Assembly (NCBI GenBank): GCA_002189035.1 | Contig: NEEC01000017.1 | Coordinates: 1,736,001-1,800,000 of the forward strand | DNA length: 64,000 nt | Direction of reading: 5' to 3' | Source: Utricularia gibba | Taxonomy: Eukaryota; Streptophyta; Magnoliopsida; Lamiales; Lentibulariaceae | Shown: in pieces, positions 28,239 through 38,769 of the stretch | Numbering within the stretch: position 1 is the stretch's first letter | Layout of the letters: every line of letters begins with the position of its first letter | Notes under the pieces: model-generated | Seen by the model: only the letters and a program-made list of their open reading frames with translations | Told to the model about the DNA's origin: nothing | Database searches by the model: none | Made by a program: the position numbers and the translations under genes

Positions 28239-29504
28239 TTCTGAAAAATTTGAAAGCAATTAACATAAACAACATAAAGTTCTTACACAGGAAAATATTT
28301 TTCCAACTTCACAGAATAATCATAACTCTGGAATTGGAAATTTTCAACTATGCCCAAATGCAATTCATTATCATCAGGACATGTTCAACTCAAATAACAA
28401 AAATTGTTATCTTGGCTTTCAACTTCACCCGAAGCACAAGTGACAAAACACGAAATCACCCACATCCAATACTCAGAATCGAAAATTTGGCATTTCAAGC
28501 AGCCCCATCTAATCAGCACACAGATCTACGACAATCTGCTTCTACAATCCCGGATCAGAACCCAAAAAAAAAAGCATTAAAATGCATAAGACCATAACAA
28601 AATAGGACGGGGCAGAAACCCACAAGCTTATTATCTCTGTGCTTCAAGACTTACTTCTAGATCTACGATTAATTGAGCGTAGAAAACCCACAGTCCGGAA
28701 ACAGTAACCATGAAAATAAGAACCCAGAATCAAAATTCACAACTTGACAGATGGACAGAATCACACAAGGCTGAAGATCCAAACCTTAACCCACACATAA
28801 TCACACAGAGTTGAATCTCAAGTAAATAAATCCAAATCCAAAAAATCCATGATCGATAGGTTGAAAAACCATCAATGATTCGACATTAGAATCGTAAAAC
28901 GATAGGGGTCAAAAGTGATGCGCGCAATAAAAGGTTTCACCTTCGATCAGACAAGATCCTTCAATCGACCAAACATTTCACCAAATTTCAGGAAAATAAA
29001 CTAGGCGCAAGAATGCACCGCTTACCAGCGACTTCGGTGAGAAATCCAGAGACGTGGGGAGAGAAATTAATGGCCCCAAAAGCAGATGAAGCCCAGGGGA
29101 GAAGGTACGGAGCGGTGAAGGAACCAGAAAAGCTGCTAATTTCAATGGGGCACGAAATCCAAACACACGCATAGAATAAACAGAAAAATTTATTAAATTA
29201 TATTTCAGAATTTCAATATTTTAATTATGAAATTAATTTTTAATTCCATTTAATTAAAGATATAATCCATTATATTAATTTCCATTTAATTAAATATATA
29301 ATTCATTATATTAATTTTATTTAATGACGATAATGAAAATATTTTATATCAAATGGCATTAATTAGATATTATTTTTGATAAATTGTATAAAATTAAATA
29401 TGTAAAATAAACTATTTTAATTATATCTTTATAAAGCATGTGGTGGAATGCAAAAGAAAATTAAAAAATCTGTAGACGGAGGCGCTGGGCAAGTGACGCC
29501 GTCG
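28239..29504. other. 5'-UTR intron of DUF1644 gene and divergent promoter shared with CSN8
   Basis: Bases 28243 to about 29023 read as the minus-strand 5'-UTR intron. From about 29170 to 29440 is an AT-rich stretch between the divergent DUF1644 and CSN8 genes, holding the 36-base tandem duplication. No other gene seen. Confidence 0.45.
29244..29315. repeat. 36-base tandem duplication, two copies
   Basis: Two adjacent 36-base units (29244-29279 and 29280-29315) begin TTCCATTTAATTAAA and end ATTATATTAAT. They differ at only two positions. They lie in the short promoter between the divergent DUF1644 and CSN8 genes. Confidence 0.85.
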
Positions 29505-31148
29505 ATGGAATTCCCGGCATTGAACGAGGCGCTGGCCTCCAAATCCTACGATAAGATTGCGGAAGTATGCGACACTCTGATGCTTCAGGTCCTCAGTTCG
29601 ATCTTCCTCTCCTTCTTTAAGCTTTGCTCATCTATACATGCTGTTCATTGCCCCGTGAACCCTAATTTGTTTCTGCTTGTAATCTTTTGCAGGCTGCATC
29701 TGAGGGCGTTGCGGTTCAAGATGAGTGGCTCTACGCAGTTCATCTTCTCGGCTACATTTACGTTAATGACATGTGATTTTCTTTTTTCTGTCTTTTTTAG
29801 AGGGGGGATTTATGATCATGGATGGCTCTTGAAATACGTTGGTTGATTGGTTTCTATGTTGTTGATAGTTCTAATTTTTTTTCTTTGTTGGGTTTGCAGT
29901 AATAGTGCTAGGTTTCTGTGGAAGAAGGTACCGTTGGTGGTGAAGGAGAACCAGCCGGAGGTAACTGCGGCTTGGAAGATTGGTCAGAAGTTGTGGGTGA
30001 AGGATTATGGTGGTGTTCATGAGGCTATTTCCGAGTTTAACTGGAGCTCTGAGGTTCAGGGACTTGTTACAGCCATTTCTGGTGAGATCACTGTTGGTTT
30101 TTTTTTTCTGGTAAATATGACTACTATCATGAAAGGATCTCACTTCTCGAACGTGGCATGCATATTTACTAGCACGTAAAGGAAATTGCACTTAGAACAA
30201 CCACCGGTGCATACGTTGTCTTTTTTTCCCTTCAGTCAAATGTCTGCATAACCGCCAAAAAAATGCGTTAGGTGGCTAACTTGAGGTTTAGCTAAATCCA
30301 TTTGCTGTAAAAGTAGTCTTTGCTCTGGTTTCAGGTCTAACATTTTCTTTATTATACCTAAGTTTTGCTTGTATACCTTCCATTTCTCTAGCAGCCTGGT
30401 TGATGGTGATTTTTGCTTTGATTTTGTTTTGAAAGTCATGTAATATATGTCCAATAGTGAATGAACGTATTGATGGTGAGGATTGCTGGTTTAAGGTTTC
30501 CTGTTAGGTGTGATTGAGAAAAACAACTACGAATAATTGGCGATATCCTGTTTAGTCTAGCCGTAACAATCCATGGACTGCATGCTTATTGTCTTCTTTC
30601 TCGGTCAATATGCAGAATGCTACACCCGGAAAATGTTTGATTTGTTGCTTTCTGCTTACTCAACAATAAGCATTCAAGACACCGCAATTTTTCTTGGAAT
30701 GAAGGAAAATGATGCCACAAGCTGTAAGCTCGATCCTGCTTTTCTTTCTCAACAGGGTCCATCATGCTTGAGCCTGCTTTTGCGTAGTTGGAAGCTTAAT
30801 CAAACTCTCCTTCTCTCATGTATTTGGCTGGACTTTAAATCTAAGATCCATTTAATGGCAGGATAACTCCCTGAAGTTTGATTATTCACGTAGCCTCGTT
30901 GGCAGTGTTTAATTGCTCATATTTCTCTCGTTCAGTAGAAATTAACGTTGTGTGATAACAGCCACTGTCATTGTGATTCAAGGTTAGCTGTTTATGCTTT
31001 ATCTACAGATGCCTTGAGTCGAGGTTGGACACTAGACTCAACTTCCGGGATGCTCACAGTGAAGAAGCAAGAAGTTGCAGTAGAACAGAAAGTAGATCCC
31101 ACTAAGCTACAGCGGCTGACTGAATACGTCTTTCACCTGGAACACTAA
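29505..31148 (+). CDS. CSN8: COP9 signalosome subunit 8 (CSN8)
   Basis: Subunit of the nuclear COP9 signalosome, which removes NEDD8/RUB1 from cullins and so controls ubiquitin ligases in photomorphogenesis and hormone responses. Exons 29505-29588, 29693-29772, 29900-30081, 30616-30723 and 31009-31148 sum to 594 bases, 197 aa, the length I recall for Arabidopsis CSN8. Conserved blocks: ALASKSYDKIAEVCDTLMLQ, WLYAVHLLGYIYVND, NSARFLWKKVPLVVKE, AWKIGQKLWVKDY, the PCI region KMFDLLLSAYSTISIQD and FLGMKENDAT, and the C terminus DPTKLQRLTEYVFHLEH. An in-frame ATG at 29448 would add 19 basic residues not typical of the family, so 29505 is preferred. The exon 4/5 join (AGCT|ATGCC) is placed by homology. 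Confidence 0.95.
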
Positions 31149-31603
31149 ATCCCCTCACATACTTCGACCACTGCATTTGGCCCTCGTAGCTGCTACCATT
31201 CTCGGTTTTGTGATCGTAACTGACAGATGAGAAATGGGGTACTTGTTTTCGTTAAGAAAGTTTTGTCACTTTCTTTCAGCCTTCTGATATTTGTTTTTTG
31301 GACCTGTGAAATCCTAGTTTCCTTTGGGCCAATCATGCTCACTGTTACTGCAGATCTTTCCAGTGATTTTACCTGGTCATTATAGCCTGGTTTCGCACAT
31401 GTTTTAAGAATTTCTATCAGAATGTTGCTATGGCAGATCTTATTCTATATGACTTCATCCAGTAACATTCAAAAATTTATTGAAAACTGTCCATTTTGTT
31501 TTCAAAATGGTTGGTACACTCATGAATTCATACCCTTTGATATACAGGATAGCAATCAACACAAACATCCCAGCAATTTATTACGCAGGAAGCCTTTGGT
31601 GCT

Positions 31604-33190
31604 CTAGGTGCTCCTCTGCAGCAGTGACAGCAGCCCCCCGCCATGCACCCTCCCTTCCGGTATGAAGAACTCCGACTCCGACCCACCGTGCCGGTCTGCC
31701 ACACTCTCCTGCACTGCCGAGGCTTTCATTGAAAGTGGAACAAGCACATGCGGCGGAATAAGGCTCTGCCTTTGATCGGAAATCCCACTAATGCTGGAGG
31801 ATGAACTCGCCGGACCAATCCATGAAAAAGGCCTGGTCCGATCATCGTGCTCTGCCCTGGAACCATGCTCATGTGTGCAGCACACAAGCCGCTCTTTCCT
31901 CTAGCAAACCTCTCACATTTCCCATCTCCCCATTGACACCTCTTCCCCCACCGTGCGCCTTGCAGAACTCTGTGCTCCCCTGTGCACTTTTCCCGCAGTT
32001 TTCAAACTTGCACCTCTTCCCTCCGCCGTGCTTGACGCAGCAGTCCGTCCTCCCGCGGGCGCTCTTCGTGCATCCGGGCACCGCACACCTCTTCCCTCCG
32101 CCGTGTGCCACGCAGTAGTCTGTCCCGCCGTGGACACTCTTGGGGCATATTCCTCCGCCGTCGTAGAGACACCGCTTGCCTCCGCCGTGCCCTTTGCAGA
32201 GATGTGTGCTCCCTTCAGCTCCCTTGTTGCAGCCAGCAAATACACAGCGCTTCCCACCGCCGTGTGCTTTGCAGAACATGGTGCTTCCCTGTGCTCCCTT
32301 GTTGCACCCTATGAATTGGCACCGGCGGCCTCCTCCGTGAGAAATGCACAACCCACCTGCCCCTCCGCGCTGCGAGTGCATCCTTCCACACTGCACCGCT
32401 TCCCCCCACCGTGCCGGATGCACAGCCCTGATCTCCCCCTGGCGGCCTTGGTGCAGCCGCCGGGATGACTGCACCGCCTCCCCCCACCGTGAGATATGCA
32501 GAGATCCGTCTTCCCTTCAGCACTCTTTGTACACCCTAAACTCTGGCAGCGTCTCCCGCCGCCGTGAGATTTGCAGTAAGCTGTGCGGCTCTCGGCGCCC
32601 TTGTTGCATCCAGGCTTCTGGCATCTCTGCCCACCTCCATGGCCGATGCACAGCCCTGATGCACCTCGAGCTCCCTTCTTGCAGTTACTGAACCTGCACT
32701 TCTTGATCGTGTTACCCTTCTGGGAAGAAGACAGCATTGAATTTCCAACATCATATTCAGAGATATTTGACGGCTGGGAACTCTGCTGAAGCTCAGAGCT
32801 CGCCAGCCTCGGTGCCAGGATCAGGGTAGTGATGTAGCCAGCAGCTTTCTTAGCCGACGTGGAACCCTCATCCGCAGCAAAAGCAGCAGTTCTTTCACAT
32901 TCCGACTGTTCTGCACCTCCATGGATGGAACCCGAAAGCTGGATCATATTCGAAACCGCATCAGCTTCACCGGATATCCCAAGTTTCAGAAGTGAATCAG
33001 GAACAGCCGCCGCGGTTCCCTTCCCTGTGCTCGGTCGGAAACAGGAGTAGTTCCCGGAGCTCACGGCCGGAGATGGCCCTAGTCCGAGCACCAACTTGCA
33101 GCCATCATCAGGAAAACATCCATTCCCGAAGCAATCCAGACGCAGGGCAGTATCATCATGCGGGAAGTCACCAGAAAAGCAAGGATGCAT
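31604..33190 (-). CDS. WRKY19-like zinc-knuckle array protein without WRKY domain, three frameshifts
   Basis: Nuclear-type protein of the family often named 'WRKY transcription factor 19-like' after a shared repeat, although no WRKYGQK is present. One coding exon; corrected length 529 aa from ATG 33190 (MHPCFSGDFPHDDTALRLD). The N half is Ser-rich with KLVLGLGPSP, resembling the family's short LxLGL motif. It is followed by eleven repeats of the form C-x4-C-x10-C-x2-HGGG-(K/R/Q)-RC. The C terminus has QRQSLIPPHVLVPLSMK and FIPEGRVHGGGLLSLLQ, both family signatures. Three one-base gaps break the frame: a C run at 32351-32356 (between SAEGQ and GLCISHGGG), a C5 run at 31945-31949 (before KRCQWGDGKC) and 31809-31816 (after GPGLFHGL). 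All three shift the same way. Molecular function is unknown; the repeats probably bind zinc. Confidence 0.85.
31880..32700 (-). repeat. Eleven-unit tandem coding repeat (about 75 bases per unit)
   Basis: Internal repeat of the WRKY19-like gene. Units share the protein pattern Cx4CxK(S/G)AxGxxxxCxxHGGGxRC. Units 4, 8 and 11 have one to four extra residues between the first cysteines (CSHPGGC, CLYDGGGIC, CQWGDGKC). The shared GGTGGGGG-type codons make the antisense strand open too, which explains the long spurious plus-strand frames here. Confidence 0.85.
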
Positions 33191-34360
33191 CTTTTTACTA
33201 CAAAACCAGTCACACAAGCTGAAGAATTGTCAACAGAAGTGGCCACTATAACCTCCATAGATCAAGAGGAAGATCACGGTGTGCAGGAATCCGACCGAAC
33301 CGCTTCCCCGCTAACAAAACCAGAGGTGTCTGATCGGTCCATTTAGGAGCTTTCAGAGATGAATAATCATCCGGAGAAAGCACACCCACCTCACAGTTTC
33401 ATCAAACCTGCGCGAGGAAGAAGAGTATAATTATGCAGCCAGTTCCCATTTATGGGTTCAGGTGTCACAACAAGACGATGAAAACTGTGTAAAATTTCAC
33501 TCTAACTTGTTCCTCGGACAAGATGTTTCCATTTATGTCACAAATCCAAGAAAAAGTTGTCTGAAAAAAGCAGCAAACACAAGCTTCCACTAAAACACCA
33601 GAAGCGAAAACCAAATCTTATTCCACAACTACAAAATCAGCAACCCAGATAGAATCTGAAAGCTCCCCAAGTTTCCAAAAAAGCAAAGGGAGGTTTGCCT
33701 AATCAAGCGCAAAACTTGGTTACTTTTCTAGACTAATCACCAGCAACGATTAAAAAGAAGTTGTCAAATCAGTTGACTAAACAACAGGAATTACGAAAAA
33801 ACAAGCTACACGTTTTTTATTCAAAAAATGTCTGCACCAATGCTTGAAATAAAAACCATTGCCCTGATCTTGTTACCCAGTTTTGAATCCGATAACCATA
33901 AAAAGCTCTTCATCTACATAGATTCCAGCAACCCAACAACAAAATTAACCGAAAAAACTCAATCCTGAAACCCAGAAAAGAAAACAAAAACGCAAAAAAA
34001 GTAAATAAATTACCACGCGAACAACAATGAAATCTTCTGGGAATCCCTGCTGCGCGAATCGAGTTTTTAGAATAGCGGAAAAGGGGATTTTTTTCTAATA
34101 AAGTAGAAAAAAAAACAGAGGAAGAAAAGAAGAAGAAGAAGCAGACCTTCTTCCCACAGGCCACAACCGGGGCGATAACAAATACACAAAAAAACGCGAG
34201 GACACGGACGGCGGCCATTGATTATGCCAGCTCGAACACAATGACGACAATGCCCCTGGCTGACATCAGACAGTAGATGGAGCCCACACGCCAACTAACT
34301 ATTTATTTTTTTATCTCTTTTTTTTTGCTTCACTCAACCGATTTGCTACGCGCCGCGATG
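33191..34360 (-). other. Leader region and promoter of the WRKY19-like gene
   Basis: No conserved protein seen. A minus-strand frame opens at 34218 with MAAVRVLAFFCVFVIAPVVACG, which looks like a signal peptide. It degenerates into phenylalanine/serine runs encoded by an A/T-rich stretch and matches nothing I know. I read the interval as leader, possible introns and promoter. Confidence 0.35.
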
Positions 34361-34380
34361 TTGACGAGTTCGATCGTCAA
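34361..34380. promoter_or_regulatory. Inverted TGACG pair
   Basis: TTGACGA and TCGTCAA form a perfect 7-base inverted repeat with a 6-base spacer. TGACG is the as-1 core bound by TGA-type bZIPs, and TTGAC is also the W-box core bound by WRKY factors. It lies upstream of the WRKY19-like gene leader. Confidence 0.4.
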
Positions 34381-35543
34381 CCGCGAAGACAATGACATGT
34401 TTACCCCTCTTTGATTTGAAATTAATTTTTAAATGAGCTAATTTCATTAAATATTATGAATTTAAATTATTATTGTTAATTTAATGCCATTAAAAAGATT
34501 TTGCACCCTATACACCAAAACTATGTGGTCTTTCATGGTTCACCATAATATGTTTTGAACAAGCTTCAAAATGATATATTATATACAGTGAGAATTATCA
34601 TAATTTTGGAAATATCACAATAATTGAAGGGTCCAATCTAAGAAAAGTTGTAAGTAATTTATATGAATCATATATCGTTTATGGATGGAATATATGAATA
34701 ATTTATATAAAAAAATTTTATAATTTTGTATGAAGTATTTTTTTCAGAAAAAATGAATGTAAAATCATAAATATTGAATACCCGAAATAGATAATATCGT
34801 GAAATACGAGATATATCGTTATATTTGTAAATCATTTTGATTCATGCAACATATAATTTCAAAACTAATTTTGAGTCGATCGTGGTGTTTCATGAAATCA
34901 TGGTCATATGATGAAAGTCATGTCTTCAAATGAACTTTTAATATAATATTAACATTCTGATAATTAATTCTATGAGTAATCAATTTTATAATCATTTCTA
35001 AATCATTAAATAGAATATAATTGCTATTTACATGATTTTGTGCACGGACAACACTTGGAATGGGGAGGGGTAATTTAGTCAAATCAGGAGATGTCGGATC
35101 TAAATTGTCAGCCCTTCCGAGAGGGAAAAGAAAAAACAAAAGACCATTTTGTCGTTTTGTGGTTCTTGTCTTTTTGTTTCTTTTTCCAAAGAATTATTGG
35201 AATTAATAATTGGAGTTAGATCGGGCATTTAATTTCAAATAATAATATTATATTGAATTCATGTGTGCGTAAGCATCTTTTGTCGATGGAGTGGTCCCCA
35301 CACTTCTGAATAATGACAACCGAGAATAAAAAAAAGAGTAGTCGTCTGGGGTATTTTATATTATACCTTGCTGGGCTTCTGAAGCCCGATTCAGGGTTCT
35401 CATGGCCCATATTTGGCCCGGCCCGTTTACCCGTTAATAAAATTAATAAATACGTAAAACAATCATTTTTTGTTCTGGAGGAATGGGAACGGCCATCGTC
35501 TTCTCCGGTGTGGCTGGAGAAGGAGTATACTGATCAGGAGTGT
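34381..35543. other. AT-rich intergenic spacer
   Basis: About 1.1 kb of AT-rich DNA between the WRKY19-like promoter and the 3' end of the xylosidase gene. Frames are short and unconserved. No repeats with clear terminal structure were seen. Confidence 0.4.
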
Positions 35544-38500
35544 TCAAATGGTCACAGTTAACGCATGCTTCAGATCTTCTATGTGAAGAAAATGATCTCC
35601 TAATGCGAGTCTTCGGTTCCCCATTTCATCCGGAACGCTCATCTGTTTCCCGACATCTACGTTGAATCTCACGACGCCTTCTTCGTTTGCCTGCAAATTC
35701 ACCTTCTCGAATCCTAGCAAGTGTTTCTCCGGCGCATTCTGCACTCGTGGCGGACTCCAAAAGAGTAATACCGTCTGGGTGCCGCTAATTTCCCCTGTAT
35801 TCTTCACTTTGAGATGGACTTCGAAGCCGGGGTTGACGCTATTAGATTCCTCCGCCGCGATTGAGGTGCAGTTGGATGACCGGCAGGCGTGGGCTTCGTG
35901 TAACTGGACGGAGATTTGATTTGGGGCGTGGAGGAGTTGATGTGTGAATGTGGTGTAGCTGAGGCCGTAGCCGAACGGGTAGACAGTTGCGCCTTTGTAG
36001 AAGCGGTAGCTCCGGCCGGGGAATCCGGTGGCGAGATCCGACCTCATGTTCATCGTCGTCATGTTCACCCGATCCGCGTACGACTGTGGGTACCAAGTCA
36101 CTGGCAATCGCCCGCCTAGATTTCTCTGCTTTTAGTGCAAAATTTACCTTGAGCAAGAGGATATCATCAATGATCAGAAAACTTACTTGGGTTGTGATAT
36201 CCGAAGACGATATCGGCAATGGCGGCTCCGCCGGCTTCTCCGGGGAACCCCACCCAAAGAATGCTAGTGATTTTCCGGTCGTCCTTCGCGAACTGGATAT
36301 CCATACCGCCACCGGACATTATGATGAGGATCACCGGCCCTTCGCCGCTCTCGCAACTTCAGATACCAGAAGCTGCTGCCGTCCGGGGAGAGTGATATCA
36401 ACTCTATCCTGGCTTTCCCTCTCAATGGATTGATCTGTACCCATTACCAGCACCACACCATTTGCCCCTGCAGCTACTCGCTTTGCAGCCTCCACCTGCA
36501 CCTGCGCCACATTGCACGAGACATTGGCGCACCCTGCCTCGTACACAGTCCTGACGACGTTCGACAAGCCCTGCAACGGACTCGTGTATCCGCACGAGCT
36601 CCCTGCAGAAATCGGCGCACGATAATGATCTCCTTAGCCTGAAACTGAAGCTTCTGAAGTGCTGCGCTTAGGATTTACCTTCGTAACTCCCAAGCATAAC
36701 GTGAGTGGCGTTAGCATTGGGGCCGATGACCGCCAGAGACTTGATGGAGGAAGCTGACAAGGGTAGTGATCCCGGTGAGTTCTTGAGCAAGACGATGCCC
36801 TGTCGAGCTGCTTCGCGAGCGAGTTCACGATTTGTGGAGTGCACACGTCGTTCGGGCCGAGATTGCCGTAGAATTGCTTGCTTGGCTCGCCGTCAAAGAA
36901 GCCGAGTCTCATCAGGGTAGCGAAGTTGTTAGACACAGCTCTGCTCACAGCTTCTTCTCCGAGCAAACCACGATCTACTGCGGTCTGGGCATGCTTGACT
37001 AGAAACGAACCGCAGTTCAAATCCAAGCCTGTGATATTTAAACTCCGGTTAGTCCTGTGAACGAGCCATGTCTCCTCAGGCAGTGCTTCTCACCGGAGTT
37101 CACAGCCACTGCAACAGTCTCCTCAGGCGTCTGCGTGTAGTGCTGTGCATAGAACATCTCATTCAGAGAATCGCAATCCGAAACAATGTACCTAATCATC
37201 AAGCAAACAGATTATTACAGAAATCCCCCATCGTCCAGAAACGACACACATACCCATTAAGCTTCCATCGTCTGCGAATCACTCCGGCGAGCAGATCGTA
37301 GTCGCCGCAAGTAGCTTTGCCGTTCACTTGGTTGTAAGAGCACATAACACTAGCCACATTTCCGTCAACTACACAGCTCCTGAACGGAGGATTGAACGTA
37401 TCTTCCAAATCCTGTTTCGACACCTGGTAGAAGAAACGTCGGCATATTATCGTCAGCATTTAACGATGAACACGACGGCGTGTGGCACTACCAGTGCATT
37501 GAAACTGTATCTCTGTATCCCCTTCCAGTTATCGACATCGTAAGCCGTGTAGTGCTTGCAACAAGAAGCAACTTTGAGCCTGGATCTGTCGCCGTTCTCG
37601 CGTTCCTGCAAGCCCCGAACGTACGCCACGCCATACTTACTCACCAGCAACGGGTCCTCCCCCGGCGTCTCCTGCCCCCGCCCCCACCGGGGATCGCGAA
37701 AAATGTTCACGTTTGGGGACCAAAACGTCAGACCGGCTAATCCCACGTTGTACATCGCTCTTGCCTCCGTCGAGACCACCTGTCGGACATGGCGACGGTA
37801 ACATTATTCTTTTTTTTTTCACCATTTAATTAATTAAGAAAAATTATTTTTAAAACCTGAAATTTAATTTAAACTATTTTTTGGAAAATTTTGGATGTTG
37901 TTTTTACTTATTTTTTTATAAAAAATAATTTTACATATAACACTTCATATTTATATTTATCTTATTGACAAAAATAATTTTTAGGTATAATTAAAAATAA
38001 GATAGAAATATAAATAAAAAAATACTTATTTTTAATTATTATTTCTATCAATTTCATGAAAATATATATATTTATGTAATTTTTTCAAAAAACATCATTT
38101 CTATTTATACTTTTTAAAAAAATTTATAATTATATTTTTTACTTTTTCAAAAATAAAAACAATATTCAAAAAGTTTTTAAAACACTCCTTTAGATTAGAA
38201 CAACATGCAATTTAAAATTATGATTTTTTTTTAAATATTAAATTTAAATAATCATTTTATTAATAATATTTTTATAATATATTGAATCTAATTAAATTAT
38301 TTTAAAATAAATTTAATTCGTAAACGAAAAATAGATACTAAAGAATAAAAAAATTAACATTTTTACTAACCTTGCCGATGGAGTAAAAGAGAGATTCGTT
38401 GAAACTGGCGGCCGTGAGAATCACCTGAGGGAAGCTCGTTGAACCCGGAACGAGGTCGCCGGTGAACCTCGCACCGGGGCCGTAATACGAGACTCCGTGC

Positions 38501-38769
38501 AACGCCTCCGACCACCACTCGTAGTCGGGTATCCCAAGGCGGCTGACGCCCTTCGCGGAGTTGGTCAGCCACCCGATTTTCTCCGCCAGGCTCATCCTCC
38601 CAACGAGATCCTCGACGCGGCGGTTGATGTCGAGGGATGCGTCGCAGAAGGGGAAGCTTCTGAGCCATGGGTTGGCGGCAACGTCGCAGGCGAACGTGGG
38701 CTTCTCCCCCTGGACGAGGAGTGAAGGAATGATGAGGACGGCGGCGAAGAACACCCCCGCGGCGGCCAT
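35544..38769 (-). CDS. Beta-D-xylosidase / alpha-L-arabinofuranosidase, GH3 family (BXL type), two frameshifts
   Basis: Secreted cell-wall glycosidase trimming xylose or arabinose from hemicellulose and pectin side chains. Seven exons: 38769-38371, 37779-37492, 37423-37254, 37191-37094, 37028-36679, 36602-36187, 36115-35544; corrected length 764 aa, usual for the family. Signal peptide at 1-21. GH3 N domain: [53 protein letters not shown], and the nucleophile block YIVSDCDSL (first Asp). C domain: [65 protein letters not shown]. The fibronectin-III-like tail ends [13 protein letters not shown]. One base is missing in an A/T run at 36831-36833 (TPQ to [12 protein letters not shown]) and one in a G/C run at 36333-36340 (AAKG to [11 protein letters not shown]). 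Intron 1 is AT-rich and about 590 bases. Confidence 0.93.

Noticed and set aside
31953-32468. 171-residue plus-strand frame opposite the WRKY19-like gene
   Set aside because: It is the antisense shadow of the zinc-knuckle repeats; its repetitive text follows from the repeat codons and there are no plausible plant motifs.
31604-33190. WRKY19-like gene as a decayed pseudogene
   Set aside because: Three breaks would suggest decay, but all repeats and both terminal signatures are intact, there are no stops within each segment, and all breaks are one missing base, as elsewhere in the window.
33910-34218. Minus-strand frame opening with a signal-peptide-like sequence
   Set aside because: Only the first 24 residues look like a protein; the rest is low-complexity Phe/Ser from A/T runs, and it lies in the leader or promoter of the WRKY19-like gene.
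37800-38340. AT-rich block in the xylosidase gene as an inserted element
   Set aside because: It is bounded by proper splice sites (AAG|GTTAGT and GACAG|GTGG) and shows no terminal repeats, so it is simply intron 1.
35544-38769. Xylosidase as a pseudogene
   Set aside because: Both breaks are one-base gaps in homopolymers; the catalytic aspartate, all splice sites and the full length are preserved.
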